Position numbers and translations under genes: made by a program | NCBI RefSeq assembly: GCF_014236655.1 | Contig: NZ_JACMYG010000014.1 | Span: 62,001 to 126,000, forward strand | Length of the DNA stretch: 64,000 nucleotides | Origin: Pseudomonas kielensis | GTDB taxonomy: Bacteria; Pseudomonadota; Gammaproteobacteria; Pseudomonadales; Pseudomonadaceae | Reading direction: 5' to 3' | Notes under the pieces: generated by a model | Told to the model about the DNA's origin: nothing | What the model saw: the letters and a program-made list of their open reading frames with translations, nothing else | The model's database searches: none | Shown: positions 28,405 to 37,055 of the stretch, piece by piece | How positions within the stretch are numbered: position 1 is the first letter of the stretch | Layout: each line of letters begins with the position of its first letter

Positions 28405-28866
28405 TCATGCGCCGTTTTTGCCGTTGCCTTCCAGTTGCCCTAGGGGGATGCGTTTTTCGAAGGCGCTGGAAAGCACGATCGAGGTCTTGCTGGAGCCGAA
28501 CTGGGCGACACGATTGATCAAGTCTTCCAATTCGATCATCGAGGCCACCGCGCCGCGCATGATCACGCAGGAGTCGCCGGTGACGCGATGGCACTCGGTG
28601 AGCTGGGGGATCCTGATCATTTCGTCATAGGCTTTCTGGTTGCCGTGCTGGGTCAGGCGCAGCTCGATCAGGCACTGGATCGGCAGGCCGACCTTGGCCA
28701 GGTCGACGTTGGCCTGGTAGCCGGTGATCACGCCGCTGGACTCAAGCTTGGCCACGCGCTCGGCGACGGCGGGGGCTGACAGGTTCACTTTGCGCGCCAA
28801 TTCGGCGTAGGACGCTCGCCCGTTTTCCATGAGGGCGCTGAGCAGCATCCGGTCGTATTTATCCAT
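28405..28866 (-). CDS. Lrp/AsnC-family transcriptional regulator
   Basis: A 153-residue Lrp/AsnC regulator: HTH with SYAELARKVNLSAPAVAERV (about 19-38) and a C-terminal RAM domain (IPQLTECHRVTGDSCVIMRG). It is divergent from an EamA-type exporter at 29027; such pairs in other bacteria usually control the export of an amino acid or related metabolite that also serves as the inducer. That link is inference from position. The 160-bp spacer contains a 15-bp palindrome suited to binding a dimer. Confidence 0.92.
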   Translation of the reverse strand: MDKYDRMLLSALMENGRASYAELARKVNLSAPAVAERVAKLESSGVITGYQANVDLAKVGLPIQCLIELRLTQHGNQKAYDEMIRIPQLTECHRVTGDSCVIMRGAVASMIELEDLINRVAQFGSSKTSIVLSSAFEKRIPLGQLEGNGKNGA

Positions 28867-28900
28867 AAACAGGCTCCCTGAACAGCTGGCTTTCGAAAGT

Positions 28901-28915
28901 ACGGCTTATAGCCGT
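28901..28915. promoter_or_regulatory. Candidate operator for the AsnC-family regulator
   Basis: A perfect dyad ACGGCT-TAT-AGCCGT in the divergent spacer, 34 bp from the regulator start and 112 bp from the transporter start. Lrp-type proteins bind partly palindromic sites of about 15 bp, so this is a reasonable autoregulatory site, but the binding is not shown. Confidence 0.45.
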
Positions 28916-29026
28916 TATCTCCGTGTTTTGAAAAGTGTATGGGCCTTATAAACAGGTTTTGTAACTTAAGTTCCGTCTGTCGGCTTTCTAGAATAACGCT
29001 CCACTTGTCCTGCCTTAGAGCGTCCC

Positions 29027-29917
29027 ATGCCTGGTCTTCGCCGATTCCCGTTACCGCTGATTGGAGCCTTTTTTGCGCTGTATGTGATCTGGGGGTCGAC
29101 CTACCTGGTGATCCGCATCGGCGTCGAGTACTGGCCACCGCTGATGCTGGGGGGCGTGCGTTTCATCATTGCCGGGACCCTGCTGTATGCCTTTTTGCGC
29201 TGGCGCGGGGTGCCGGCCCCCACGTGGCAGCAGTGGAAGGCGGCTGCGGCGATCGGGGTGCTGTTGCTCAGTTGTGGTAACGGCGCGGTGACGGTGGCCG
29301 AGCACGCGGGCGTGGCCTCGGGGGTGGCGGCCTTGGCGGTGGCCACGGTGCCGCTGTTCACTCTGCTTTGCGGTTATTTCTGGGGCGCGCGCAATACCCG
29401 CCTGGAGTGGGCGGGGATCGTGCTGGGCCTGATCGGGATCGCCATGCTCAACCTCGGTTCCAACCTGCAGTCCAGCCCCCTGGGCGCGGCGTTGCTGATC
29501 TTTGCCGCGGCGGCCTGGGCCTTTGGTTCGGTGTGGAGTAAACATTTGCCGTTGCCCCAGGGGGCGATGGCCAGTGCCGCCGAGATGCTGGTGGGGGGCG
29601 TGGTGCTGATGATCGCCAGCGCCCTGTCCGGCGAGCGCCTGCACAGCCTGCCGCCGATCGAAGGCTGGGCCGCGCTGATGTACCTGGTGCTGCTCGGTTC
29701 GATCGTCGCGTTCAACGCCTACATGTACTTGCTCAAGCACGTGCGCCCGGCAGCGGCCACCAGCTATGCCTACGTCAACCCGGCCGTGGCGGTGTTGCTG
29801 GGGATCGTTTTTGCCGGCGAAACCATAGGCCTGGAAGAGGCCCTGGCCATGACGGTGATCATCAGTGCCGTGGTGCTGATCGGCTTGCCGCAGTGGCGTA
29901 AGCAGAAACCGCAGTGA
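29027..29917 (+). CDS. EamA/DMT-family exporter
   Basis: A 296-residue drug/metabolite transporter with ten hydrophobic helices arranged as two EamA repeats. The N-terminus FFALYVIWGSTYLVIRIGVE and the end of the second repeat SYAYVNPAVAVLLGIVFAGE are close to the YedA type. DMT exporters move amino acids, amines or toxic metabolites out of the cell; the substrate here is unknown. The divergent AsnC-type gene is the obvious candidate regulator. Confidence 0.9.
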   Translation: MPGLRRFPLPLIGAFFALYVIWGSTYLVIRIGVEYWPPLMLGGVRFIIAGTLLYAFLRWRGVPAPTWQQWKAAAAIGVLLLSCGNGAVTVAEHAGVASGVAALAVATVPLFTLLCGYFWGARNTRLEWAGIVLGLIGIAMLNLGSNLQSSPLGAALLIFAAAAWAFGSVWSKHLPLPQGAMASAAEMLVGGVVLMIASALSGERLHSLPPIEGWAALMYLVLLGSIVAFNAYMYLLKHVRPAAATSYAYVNPAVAVLLGIVFAGETIGLEEALAMTVIISAVVLIGLPQWRKQKPQ

Positions 29918-29975
29918 TTTAAGGTAAACTGCCGCGCATTGCCCACGTGCGCTGATTTTTTCCTACGGTATCCCA

Positions 29976-31304
29976 ATGACTTTCGCCACTCTTGGCCTGA
30001 TCGAACCCTTGCTGCGCGCCCTAGAGACGCTCGGTTACCAGACCCCAACCCCGGTCCAGGCGCAAGCCATTCCGGCGGTACTGGCTGGTCGCGACCTGAT
30101 GGCCGCGGCCCAGACCGGCACCGGCAAGACCGCCGGCTTTGCCGTGCCGCTGTTGCAGTTGCTGGCCATGGAAGGGCCGAAAGTCACCAGTAACTCGGTG
30201 CGCGCGCTGATCCTGGTGCCAACCCGCGAGCTGGCCGAACAGGTGCATGAAAGCGTGCGCCAGTACGCCGAGCATCTGCCGTTGAGCACTTACGCCGTGT
30301 ACGGCGGCGTCAGCATCAACCCGCAGATGATGAAGCTGCGCAAAGGCGTCGACCTGCTGGTGGCCACTCCCGGTCGCCTGCTGGACCTGTTCCGCCAGAA
30401 CGCGCTGAAATTCAATCAGCTGCAGACCCTGGTGCTCGACGAAGCGGACCGCATGCTCGACCTGGGCTTCTCCGAAGAGCTGTCGAACATCTACCGGGTG
30501 CTGCCGAAAAAGCGCCAGACCCTGCTGTTCTCCGCGACGTTCTCGGATCAGATCCGCCTGTTGGCCGGGCAAATGCTCAACGACCCGCTGAGCATCGAAG
30601 TCAGCCCGCGCAACGTTGCCGCCAACACGGTCAAGCAATGGCTCTACACCGTCGACAAGAAGCGCAAGCCAGAGCTGTTCGTGCATTTGCTGCGCAAGCA
30701 CAAGTGGAAGCAGGTGCTGGTGTTCGCCAAGACCCGTAACGGCGTGGACGCGCTGGTGGATAAACTCCAGGGCCTGGGCGTCAATGCCGACGGCATTCAT
30801 GGCGACAAACCCCAGGCAACCCGCCAGCGGGCGCTGGACCGTTTCAAGGCCAGCGAAATCCAGATCCTGGTGGCCACTGACGTCGCGGCCCGTGGCCTGG
30901 ACATCGAAGACCTGCCGCTGGTGGTCAACTTTGATCTGCCGATCGTGGCCGAGGACTACATCCACCGGATCGGCCGTACCGGTCGTGCCGGGGCCACCGG
31001 TGAGGCGATTTCGCTGGTGTGCGCCGATGAAGTGAACCTGTTGTCGGCGATCGAGATGCTGACCCGTCAGGGCCTGACTCGCCATATGGAGCAGGACTTC
31101 GAGCCGGAGCACCGGGTGCCGGACACCGACGCCAGCGGCCTGGTGATCAAGAAGCCGAAAAAACCGAAGAAGCCCAAGGCTTCCGGTGGTGGCAAGCGTA
31201 ACCTGGGCAAATGGGTGGACAGCGGCGAGACCGTGGCCGATGTGCCGGTCAAGCCGGTGCGCAAGGTACCGGTATTCAACACCGGGCCGCGCAAGAAGAA
31301 GTGA
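29976..31304 (+). CDS. rhlE: RhlE-type DEAD-box RNA helicase
   Basis: A 442-residue DEAD-box helicase with the full motif set: Q-motif TPVQAQAIPAVLAGRD, motif I AQTGTGKTAG, DEAD in VLDEADRMLDLG, SAT in FSATFSD, ARGLDIEDLPLVVNFD and HRIGRTGRAG. The C-terminal extension is basic and repetitive (KKPKKPKKPKASGGGKRN), likely to bind RNA, and is of medium length. Pseudomonads carry two RhlE paralogues; in P. aeruginosa RhlE2 contacts RNase E and matters in the cold. This one could be either. The ATG at 29976 lies 58 bp beyond the EamA stop. Confidence 0.93.
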   Translation: MTFATLGLIEPLLRALETLGYQTPTPVQAQAIPAVLAGRDLMAAAQTGTGKTAGFAVPLLQLLAMEGPKVTSNSVRALILVPTRELAEQVHESVRQYAEHLPLSTYAVYGGVSINPQMMKLRKGVDLLVATPGRLLDLFRQNALKFNQLQTLVLDEADRMLDLGFSEELSNIYRVLPKKRQTLLFSATFSDQIRLLAGQMLNDPLSIEVSPRNVAANTVKQWLYTVDKKRKPELFVHLLRKHKWKQVLVFAKTRNGVDALVDKLQGLGVNADGIHGDKPQATRQRALDRFKASEIQILVATDVAARGLDIEDLPLVVNFDLPIVAEDYIHRIGRTGRAGATGEAISLVCADEVNLLSAIEMLTRQGLTRHMEQDFEPEHRVPDTDASGLVIKKPKKPKKPKASGGGKRNLGKWVDSGETVADVPVKPVRKVPVFNTGPRKKK

Positions 31305-31340
31305 GGCGCCTGTAAGCCGCAAGCTTGAAGCGTGCGGCTT

Positions 31341-32579
31341 TTAGCGGCTCCTCAGCCACTGCACCATCCCCATCCCCGCCGCACGCCCACTGGCGAAACA
31401 GGCGGTCAGCAGATAGCCGCCGGTCGGCGCTTCCCAATCGAGCATTTCGCCCGCGCAGAATACGCCGGGCAATGCCTTGAGCATCAACTGTTCATCCATG
31501 GCTTCGAAGGTCACGCCGCCGGCGCTGCTGATGGCTTCGTCCAGCGGCCGGGTCTTGACCAGTGTCAGGGGCAGGGCCTTGATGGCGTGAGCCAGCGCCA
31601 ACGGATCGGCGAAGGACTCGCTCGGCGCCAGTTCGCGCAGCAGCGCGGCCTTGACGCCATCCAGGCCCAACTGGCTGTGCAGGTGCTTGGCCATGGAGCG
31701 GGAGCCGCGGGGCTTGCTCAGCGCCGCGTGGATTTTATCCACAGGGCGCCCGGGCAGCAGATCCAGGTGCACAGTGGCCGAACCCTGCTGCTCGATGGCA
31801 TCGCGGATCGGCGCAGACAGGGCATAGATCAGGCTGCCCTCAACCCCAGTGGCGGTCATCACGCATTCCCCCAGGCGCGGGACATCGTCATTCAAACCGA
31901 TGGCGATGTTTTTCAGCGGCGCTCCGGCAAATTTGCTGCGCATCAGTTCACTCCAGGCCGCCACCTCGAACCCGCAGTTGCTCGGTCTCAGGGGCGCCAG
32001 GGCGATCCCGCGTTGTTCCAGGGGCTGCATCCAGGCGCCGTCGGAGCCCAGGCGCGCCCAACTGCCGCCACCGAGTGCCAGCAACAGGGCGTCGGGGTTG
32101 ATCGCCTGTTCGCCGTCGGGATTGGCAATGCGCAGGCTGCCGTCCGGGTTCCAGCCCAGCCAGCGGTGGCGGGTGTGGATAACCACTCCGCCATCGCGCA
32201 GGCGCTTGAGCCAGGCACGCAGCAGCGGGGCGGCTTTCATGTCGGTGGGGAAAACGCGGCCGGAACTGCCGACGAAGGTTTCTATCCCCAGGCCGTGAAT
32301 CCAGGCACACAGCGTGGGTGCATCGAAGCCGCGCAACAACGGGGCGATGTGCGGGGCGCGCGCGGCGTAGCGTGCGAGGAATGCCGGGTAGGCTTCGGAG
32401 TGGGTGATGTTCATGCCGCCGACACCGGCCAGCAGGAATTTGCGGCCCACCGACGGCATGGCGTCGTAGAGGTCAACCCTGATCCCGGCCTGGCTCAACA
32501 CCTCGGCGGCCATCAGGCCGGCAGGGCCACCGCCGATGATGGCGACGTGCTGGGGAGGGAGAGGGGCGGGTTGGCTCAT
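31341..32579 (-). CDS. BaiN/HI0933-family FAD oxidoreductase
   Basis: A 412-residue flavoprotein with an N-terminal dinucleotide-binding motif (VAIIGGGPAGLMAAEVLSQAG) and family blocks such as GVGGMNITHSEA (flavin contact) and the C-terminal GVFCAGEMLDWEAPTGGY, close to the YhiN/HI0933 group. The reaction is unknown for most members. I use the ATG at 32577-32579 (MSQPAPLPPQHVAI), which lies just before the Rossmann motif. It converges on rhlE, 36 bp apart. The protein is cytoplasmic with no membrane segment. Confidence 0.85.
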   Translation of the reverse strand: MSQPAPLPPQHVAIIGGGPAGLMAAEVLSQAGIRVDLYDAMPSVGRKFLLAGVGGMNITHSEAYPAFLARYAARAPHIAPLLRGFDAPTLCAWIHGLGIETFVGSSGRVFPTDMKAAPLLRAWLKRLRDGGVVIHTRHRWLGWNPDGSLRIANPDGEQAINPDALLLALGGGSWARLGSDGAWMQPLEQRGIALAPLRPSNCGFEVAAWSELMRSKFAGAPLKNIAIGLNDDVPRLGECVMTATGVEGSLIYALSAPIRDAIEQQGSATVHLDLLPGRPVDKIHAALSKPRGSRSMAKHLHSQLGLDGVKAALLRELAPSESFADPLALAHAIKALPLTLVKTRPLDEAISSAGGVTFEAMDEQLMLKALPGVFCAGEMLDWEAPTGGYLLTACFASGRAAGMGMVQWLRSR

Positions 32580-32632
32580 GGCGTGCACTGCGATTCGGTT
32601 CGAAAGGCCGCGTATTCTAGCAGCACCGCAGG

Positions 32633-32678
32633 CCCCCTGTAGCAGCTGCCTCGCAAGCTCGGCAGCGGCTACAGGGGG
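32633..32678. repeat. REP-like inverted repeat
   Basis: Perfect outer arms CCCCCTGTAGC (32633-32643) and GCTACAGGGGG (32668-32678) enclose an inner stem with CTGCC/GGCAG and the sequence TCGCAAGCTC. It resembles a REP unit of the type with a CCTGTAG outer stem. It lies upstream of the flavoprotein gene, in the spacer shared with the HDAC-type gene. Confidence 0.75.
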
Positions 32679-32810
32679 AGTCATGGGGCGATGGAGCTGG
32701 TTGAAAAATGATCAGCGCCTTGCAAGGCATAGGGGGCAGGGCTTCTAGGTCCTTTCACTCAGGTTATCCACAGGCCGTTCCACAGGCATTGTGGGTAAAG
32801 CATCCATAAC

Positions 32811-33731
32811 TCAATGACAGCCTGATGACTGCCAGACCCGTTGCGCGCTGTGATGGAGGATGCCGTGGCGTCGGGCCAGGGCCTGGCGGTCCTTGCTGTA
32901 GCCCCCGCCGATCACGCCCATCACCGCGATGTCGCGGCCCAGGCAGTGGCGCAGTACGGCTTCATCGCGGGCGGCAACACCGGCGTCGGTCAGCTTCAGA
33001 TAGCCCAGGGCGTCGTCCTTGTGCACATCGACCCCGGCGTCATACAGCACCAGGTCCGGCTGGTAGAGCGGCAGCAGGTAGTTGAGCGCGTCATCGACCA
33101 CCTTGAGGTACTCGGCATCGCCCATGCCCATGGGCAGCGGGATGTCCCAGTCGCTGTCGGCCTTGCGTGCGGGAAAATTCTTTTCGCAATGCAGGGAAAC
33201 CGTCACTGCGTCCGGGGTATGTTGCAGAATCCGCGCCGTGCCGTCGCCCTGATGCACGTCACAGTCGAAGATCAACACCCGTGAAACCCGCCCGCTTCCC
33301 AACAGGTAATGGCTGATGACCGCCAGGTCGTTGAAGATGCAGAAACCGGCGGGGTGATCGTAGTGGGCGTGGTGGGTGCCACCGGCGAGATGGCAGGCCA
33401 TGCCATGCTCCAGCGCCTGTTCGGCGGCCAGCAGGGAGCCGCCGACTGCCCGCACGGTGCGCCGGGCCAGGGCTTCGTTCCAGGGCAGGCCGAGGCGCCG
33501 CTGGTCTTCGCGGGACAACTCGCCGCTCATGTAGCGTTCGATATAGCCGGGGTCGTGGGCCAGGGCCAGAATGTCCGCCGGGCAGATCTGTGGACGCAGC
33601 AGGTGCTGGTCCTCGGTCAGGCCACTGTCCACCAGGTGATCGCGCAGCAGCCGGAACTTGTCCATGGGAAAGCGATGTTCCGCGGGGAACTCGGGGCTGT
33701 AGTCTTCGTGATAAATCAGCGGCAGGGGCAT
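32811..33731 (-). CDS. Histone-deacetylase-fold amidohydrolase
   Basis: A 306-residue HDAC-superfamily protein. Zinc and catalytic residues are visible: AGGTHHAHYDHPAGFCIFND (active-site histidine pair) and VLIFDCDVHQGDGTARIL (zinc-binding Asp and His), with LYDAGVDVHKDD carrying the second zinc-site Asp. Bacterial relatives deacetylate acetoin-enzyme lysines, polyamines or unknown substrates. The short size and single domain fit the class IV-like bacterial branch. It is divergent from the GNAT gene, 86 bp apart. Acetylation and deacetylation genes side by side are suggestive but no more. Confidence 0.88.
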   Translation of the reverse strand: MPLPLIYHEDYSPEFPAEHRFPMDKFRLLRDHLVDSGLTEDQHLLRPQICPADILALAHDPGYIERYMSGELSREDQRRLGLPWNEALARRTVRAVGGSLLAAEQALEHGMACHLAGGTHHAHYDHPAGFCIFNDLAVISHYLLGSGRVSRVLIFDCDVHQGDGTARILQHTPDAVTVSLHCEKNFPARKADSDWDIPLPMGMGDAEYLKVVDDALNYLLPLYQPDLVLYDAGVDVHKDDALGYLKLTDAGVAARDEAVLRHCLGRDIAVMGVIGGGYSKDRQALARRHGILHHSAQRVWQSSGCH

Positions 33732-33817
33732 GGTGGGTTCGTGGCGTGGCGTGGAGTGACGAAGTGAAGGATCCTACCAGCGATCTAGACTTGTTTGCAG
33801 GGAAACGGAGGGGAGCG

Positions 33818-34387
33818 ATGGAGCCGATACTGGAACTTGAGAGTGCGCGGCTGCTGATGCGCCAGTGGCGGGATGAGGATTTGCCGGCATTTGCCGCGAT
33901 GTGCGCCGACCCGCAGGTCATGCGCTACTTCCCGGCACCCTTGAGTCGCCTGGAAAGCGCTGCATTGATCGGGCGAATCAGGGGGCATTTTGCTGAGCAT
34001 GGTTTTGGTGGATGGGCGCTGGAGCGCAAGGACAACGGTGCATTCATCGGCTTTACCGGCTTGGGGGTAGTCGGGTTCGAGGCCCCGTTCACGCCGGCCA
34101 CCGAGATCGGGTGGCGCCTGGCCCGCGAGCACTGGGGCCTTGGGTACGCCAGCGAAGCGGCCTGGACCGCTCTGCGCTGCGGCTTTGACCGTTTGCAGCT
34201 GGATCAGGTGGTGGCCTTTACCACCGAGGCCAACCTGCCGTCACAGAAAGTCATGCAAGCCATTGGCATGCACCCTGACCCGGCGGGCGATTTCCAGCAC
34301 CCCAATGTGCAGGCCGGTCATCCGCTGCGCAGCCACGTGCTGTACCGCATCACCCGTGAGCAATGGTTGGAAACCTTGCATGGATAA
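33818..34387 (+). CDS. GNAT acetyltransferase (RimJ/RimL type)
   Basis: A 189-residue N-acetyltransferase. It begins with the RimJ/RimL-type opening LESARLLMRQWRDEDLPAFA. The acetyl-CoA region is GWRLAREHWGLGYASEAAWTAL (Q/RxxGxG/A pattern), and VVAFTTEANLPSQKVMQAIGM is the C-terminal motif B. The substrate is unknown; relatives acetylate ribosomal or other protein N-termini, amines or antibiotics. The ATG at 33818 follows a GGAGGGGAGCG site. tesB starts 106 bp downstream on the same strand. Confidence 0.88.
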   Translation: MEPILELESARLLMRQWRDEDLPAFAAMCADPQVMRYFPAPLSRLESAALIGRIRGHFAEHGFGGWALERKDNGAFIGFTGLGVVGFEAPFTPATEIGWRLAREHWGLGYASEAAWTALRCGFDRLQLDQVVAFTTEANLPSQKVMQAIGMHPDPAGDFQHPNVQAGHPLRSHVLYRITREQWLETLHG

Positions 34388-34493
34388 GCTGGCCGGGATG
34401 TTTACAATGTGCGCAATGTTGGCCCGGGCCAAAATCTGAATTGACCGCCGCAGCCAAGACTGCGCGGCATCGCTCTGTGTGAGGAGAGTCTGA

Positions 34494-35363
34494 ATGAGCC
34501 AAGTGCTGGAAGATCTGGTCGACCTGCTGACCCTGGAACCGATCGAAGAAAACCTGTTTCGCGGCCGTAGCCAGGACCTGGGCTTTCGTCAGTTGTTCGG
34601 CGGCCAGGTGCTGGGCCAGTCCCTGTCGGCGGCCAGCCAGACCGTAGAGGAAGCGCGTCACGTGCATTCGATGCACGGTTATTTCCTGCGTCCCGGCGAC
34701 GCCGGGTTACCGGTGGTCTACCAGGTGGATCGGGTACGCGACGGTGGCAGCTTCAGCACCCGCCGGGTGACGGCGATCCAGAAGGGCCAGCCGATCTTCA
34801 CCTGCAGCGCTTCGTTCCAGTACGACGAAGAAGGCTTCGACCACCAGAGCGCAATGCCCCAGGTGGTTGGCCCGGAAAACCTGCCCTCGGAGCTGGAGTT
34901 GATCCAACAGCGGGCGCACCTGATCCCCGAACACATGCGCGAAAAACTGCTGTGCCCCAAGCCGATCGAGTTCCGCCCGGTGACCGACAGCGACCCCTAC
35001 AATCCGCAGCCGGCCGACCCGGTCAAGTACGTCTGGTTCCGCGCCGACGGCGCGCTGGCGGACTCGCCGGCGCTGCACAAGTATCTGCTGGCCTATGCCT
35101 CCGATTTCGGCCTGCTGGTCACTTCGTTGCTGCCCCACGGCAAATCGGTCTGGCAAAAAGACATGCAGGTGGCCAGCCTCGACCACGCCTTGTGGTTCCA
35201 CGCCGACGTGCGTGCCGATGACTGGTTGCTGTACGCCATGGACAGCCCATGGGCCGGCAACTCCCGAGGCTTTTCGCGCGGCAGCGTGTTCAACCGCGCC
35301 GGCAAACTGGTGGCCTCGGTGACCCAGGAAGGCCTGATTCGCCATCGCAAGGATTGGGCATGA
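34494..35363 (+). CDS. tesB: Acyl-CoA thioesterase II
   Basis: TesB hydrolyses medium- and long-chain acyl-CoAs to free acids and CoA. The 289-residue protein has two hot-dog domains. Visible conserved stretches are FRGRSQDLGFRQLFGGQVLG, the first-domain HGYFLRPGDAGLPVVYQVDR, the second-domain SLDHALWFHADVRADDWLLY (catalytic Asp) and SVTQEGLIRHR at the end (catalytic Gln). GAGGAGAG precedes the ATG at 34494. Its stop overlaps the start of the HAD gene (ATGA), so the two are translationally coupled. Confidence 0.96.
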   Translation: MSQVLEDLVDLLTLEPIEENLFRGRSQDLGFRQLFGGQVLGQSLSAASQTVEEARHVHSMHGYFLRPGDAGLPVVYQVDRVRDGGSFSTRRVTAIQKGQPIFTCSASFQYDEEGFDHQSAMPQVVGPENLPSELELIQQRAHLIPEHMREKLLCPKPIEFRPVTDSDPYNPQPADPVKYVWFRADGALADSPALHKYLLAYASDFGLLVTSLLPHGKSVWQKDMQVASLDHALWFHADVRADDWLLYAMDSPWAGNSRGFSRGSVFNRAGKLVASVTQEGLIRHRKDWA

Positions 35364-35962
35364 GCCTGGCGCAGGTACGCCATTGGGTATTCGACATGGA
35401 CGGCACCCTGACGGTTGCCGTGCATGACTTTGCGGCGATCCGCCAGGCCCTGGCGATTCCCCCTGAGCACGACATCCTGACCCATCTCGCCGCGCTGCCG
35501 GCCGCCGAAGCCGCGGCCAAGCATGCCTGGCTGCTGGAGCACGAGCGGGACCTGGCGCTGGGTTCGCAGCCGGCCCCTGGCGCCGTCGAGTTGGTGCGTG
35601 AGTTGGCCGGGCGTGGTTATCGTTTGGGCATCCTTACCCGCAATGCCCGGGAACTGGCCCACATCACGCTGCAGGCGATTGGCCTGGCAGATTGCTTCGC
35701 GGTCGAGGATGTCCTGGGGCGCGATGATGCGCCGCCCAAGCCCCATCCCGGTGGATTGCTGAAACTGGCCCAGGCCTGGGAGGTGGCTCCCGGCAATATG
35801 GTGATGGTCGGTGACTACCGGTTTGACCTTGATTGCGGTCGCGCGGCGGGCACGCGCACGGTGCTGGTGAATCTACCGGACAACCCGTGGCCGGAATTGA
35901 CCGACTGGCACGCCGCCGACTGCGTGGCACTGCGCAATCTGCTGTCGGCCCCAGACGCCTGA
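35360..35962 (+). CDS. HAD-superfamily phosphatase
   Basis: A 200-residue HAD hydrolase of the phosphoglycolate-phosphatase-like group. Motif I is WVFDMDGTLT (nucleophile and acid Asp), motif II ILTRNAREL, motif III the Lys in PPKPHPGGLLK and motif IV MVGDYRFDLDCGRAAG. A small helical cap sits between motifs I and II. The substrate is unknown. The ATG at 35360 overlaps the tesB stop by 4 bp (ATGA), which argues for coupled translation with TesB, though no shared pathway is obvious. Confidence 0.88.
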   Translation: MSLAQVRHWVFDMDGTLTVAVHDFAAIRQALAIPPEHDILTHLAALPAAEAAAKHAWLLEHERDLALGSQPAPGAVELVRELAGRGYRLGILTRNARELAHITLQAIGLADCFAVEDVLGRDDAPPKPHPGGLLKLAQAWEVAPGNMVMVGDYRFDLDCGRAAGTRTVLVNLPDNPWPELTDWHAADCVALRNLLSAPDA

Positions 35963-36046
35963 GAGCCCCGTGCTGAGCCGTGAAACAGCGCTTGCTGGCC
36001 CTGGTGGCCGGGGCTGAGGATCAGCCGCCAGCCAGGGTTTTGCCAT

Positions 36047-36934
36047 TCAGAGGCTCTTCGCGGCAAAGGTGTCGCATTGACCGATCTGGCCTTGGGCGAA
36101 GCCGGTCTTGAACCAGCGCACGCGTTGCGCCGAGGTGCCATGGGTGAAGGAGTCCGGGACCACGCGACCTTGACCCTGTTGCTGCAAGCGATCATCGCCG
36201 ATGGCGTTGGCGGCGTTCATCGCTTCTTCAACATCACCCGGTTCAAGCCAGTTCAAACGCTTCTGCGCATGGTTGGCCCAGACGCCAGCCAGGCAGTCGG
36301 CTTGCAACTCCTGGCGCACCAGCAGCCCACCATCACCTTCCATGCGTTGCCCTTGCTGGCGCGCAGCCTGGATCTTGGCGGAGACCCCGAGCAGGGTCTG
36401 CACGTGGTGGCCGACCTCGTGAGCGATGACGTAGGCCTGGGCGAAGTCGCCGGCGGCGCCAAAACGCTGGGACATTTCCTGGAAGAAGCTCATGTCCAGG
36501 TACACCCGTTGATCCGCCGGGCAGTAGAACGGCCCGGTCGCCGCCGAAGCACCGCCGCAGGCTGAGTTGACCCGACCGCTGAACAGCATCAGCTTGGGCG
36601 CCGCGTACTGGCGCCCGGCCTGTTGGAAGATCTGGCCCCAGGTGTCTTCGGTGTCACCGAGGATCCGCGCGACAAATTCCGCCTGCTCGTCATTGGCCGG
36701 CGGCGCCTTGCGGGTTTGGGTGGTGGCGGGGGCTGATTGCTGGTCCATTTGCCCGGCCAGTTGCCCGAGAATCTGCATCGGGTCCTGTCCGGTGATCCAG
36801 CCGATCCCGACGATCAGCACGATGGCCGTCAGGCTCAGCCCCTTGCCCCCGCCGAAACGCATACCACCGCCACCACCCCCCTCACCTCGGGCATCCACCA
36901 CGTTGTCACTGCGGCGGCCTTTTTTCCATAACAT
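36047..36934 (-). CDS. YpfJ-type neutral zinc metallopeptidase (copy 1)
   Basis: A 295-residue member of the YpfJ/KPN_02809 zinc-peptidase family. It begins MLWKKGRRSDNVVDARGEGG, then a glycine-rich patch and one membrane segment (LSLTAIVLIVGIGWITG, about 32-48), so the catalytic domain probably faces the periplasm. The zinc motif is HEVGH within AQAYVIAHEVGHHVQTLLG; RQELQADCLAGVWANHAQ supplies the third ligand. The ATG at 36932-36934 is used because the family's MLWxK start is there. A second, diverged copy lies immediately upstream on the same strand. The biological substrate is unknown. Confidence 0.88.
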   Translation of the reverse strand: MLWKKGRRSDNVVDARGEGGGGGGMRFGGGKGLSLTAIVLIVGIGWITGQDPMQILGQLAGQMDQQSAPATTQTRKAPPANDEQAEFVARILGDTEDTWGQIFQQAGRQYAAPKLMLFSGRVNSACGGASAATGPFYCPADQRVYLDMSFFQEMSQRFGAAGDFAQAYVIAHEVGHHVQTLLGVSAKIQAARQQGQRMEGDGGLLVRQELQADCLAGVWANHAQKRLNWLEPGDVEEAMNAANAIGDDRLQQQGQGRVVPDSFTHGTSAQRVRWFKTGFAQGQIGQCDTFAAKSL

Positions 36935-37055
36935 GTGGGAATCCTCTGATTTTGCGTGGTGTGAGTGTTGCTGGTGAGTGGGATAGTCGCCAGTCCAGTC
37001 GTCAGACGATGTCGGACGAAAGGCAGTATGGCATTCGGTGTGCGGCGCTGTCGGG

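Noticed and set aside
35963..36014. AGCCCCG/CGGGGCT inverted repeat after the HAD gene
   Set aside because: The arms are short (7 bp), the loop is 38 nt and no T-run follows; not convincing as a terminator.
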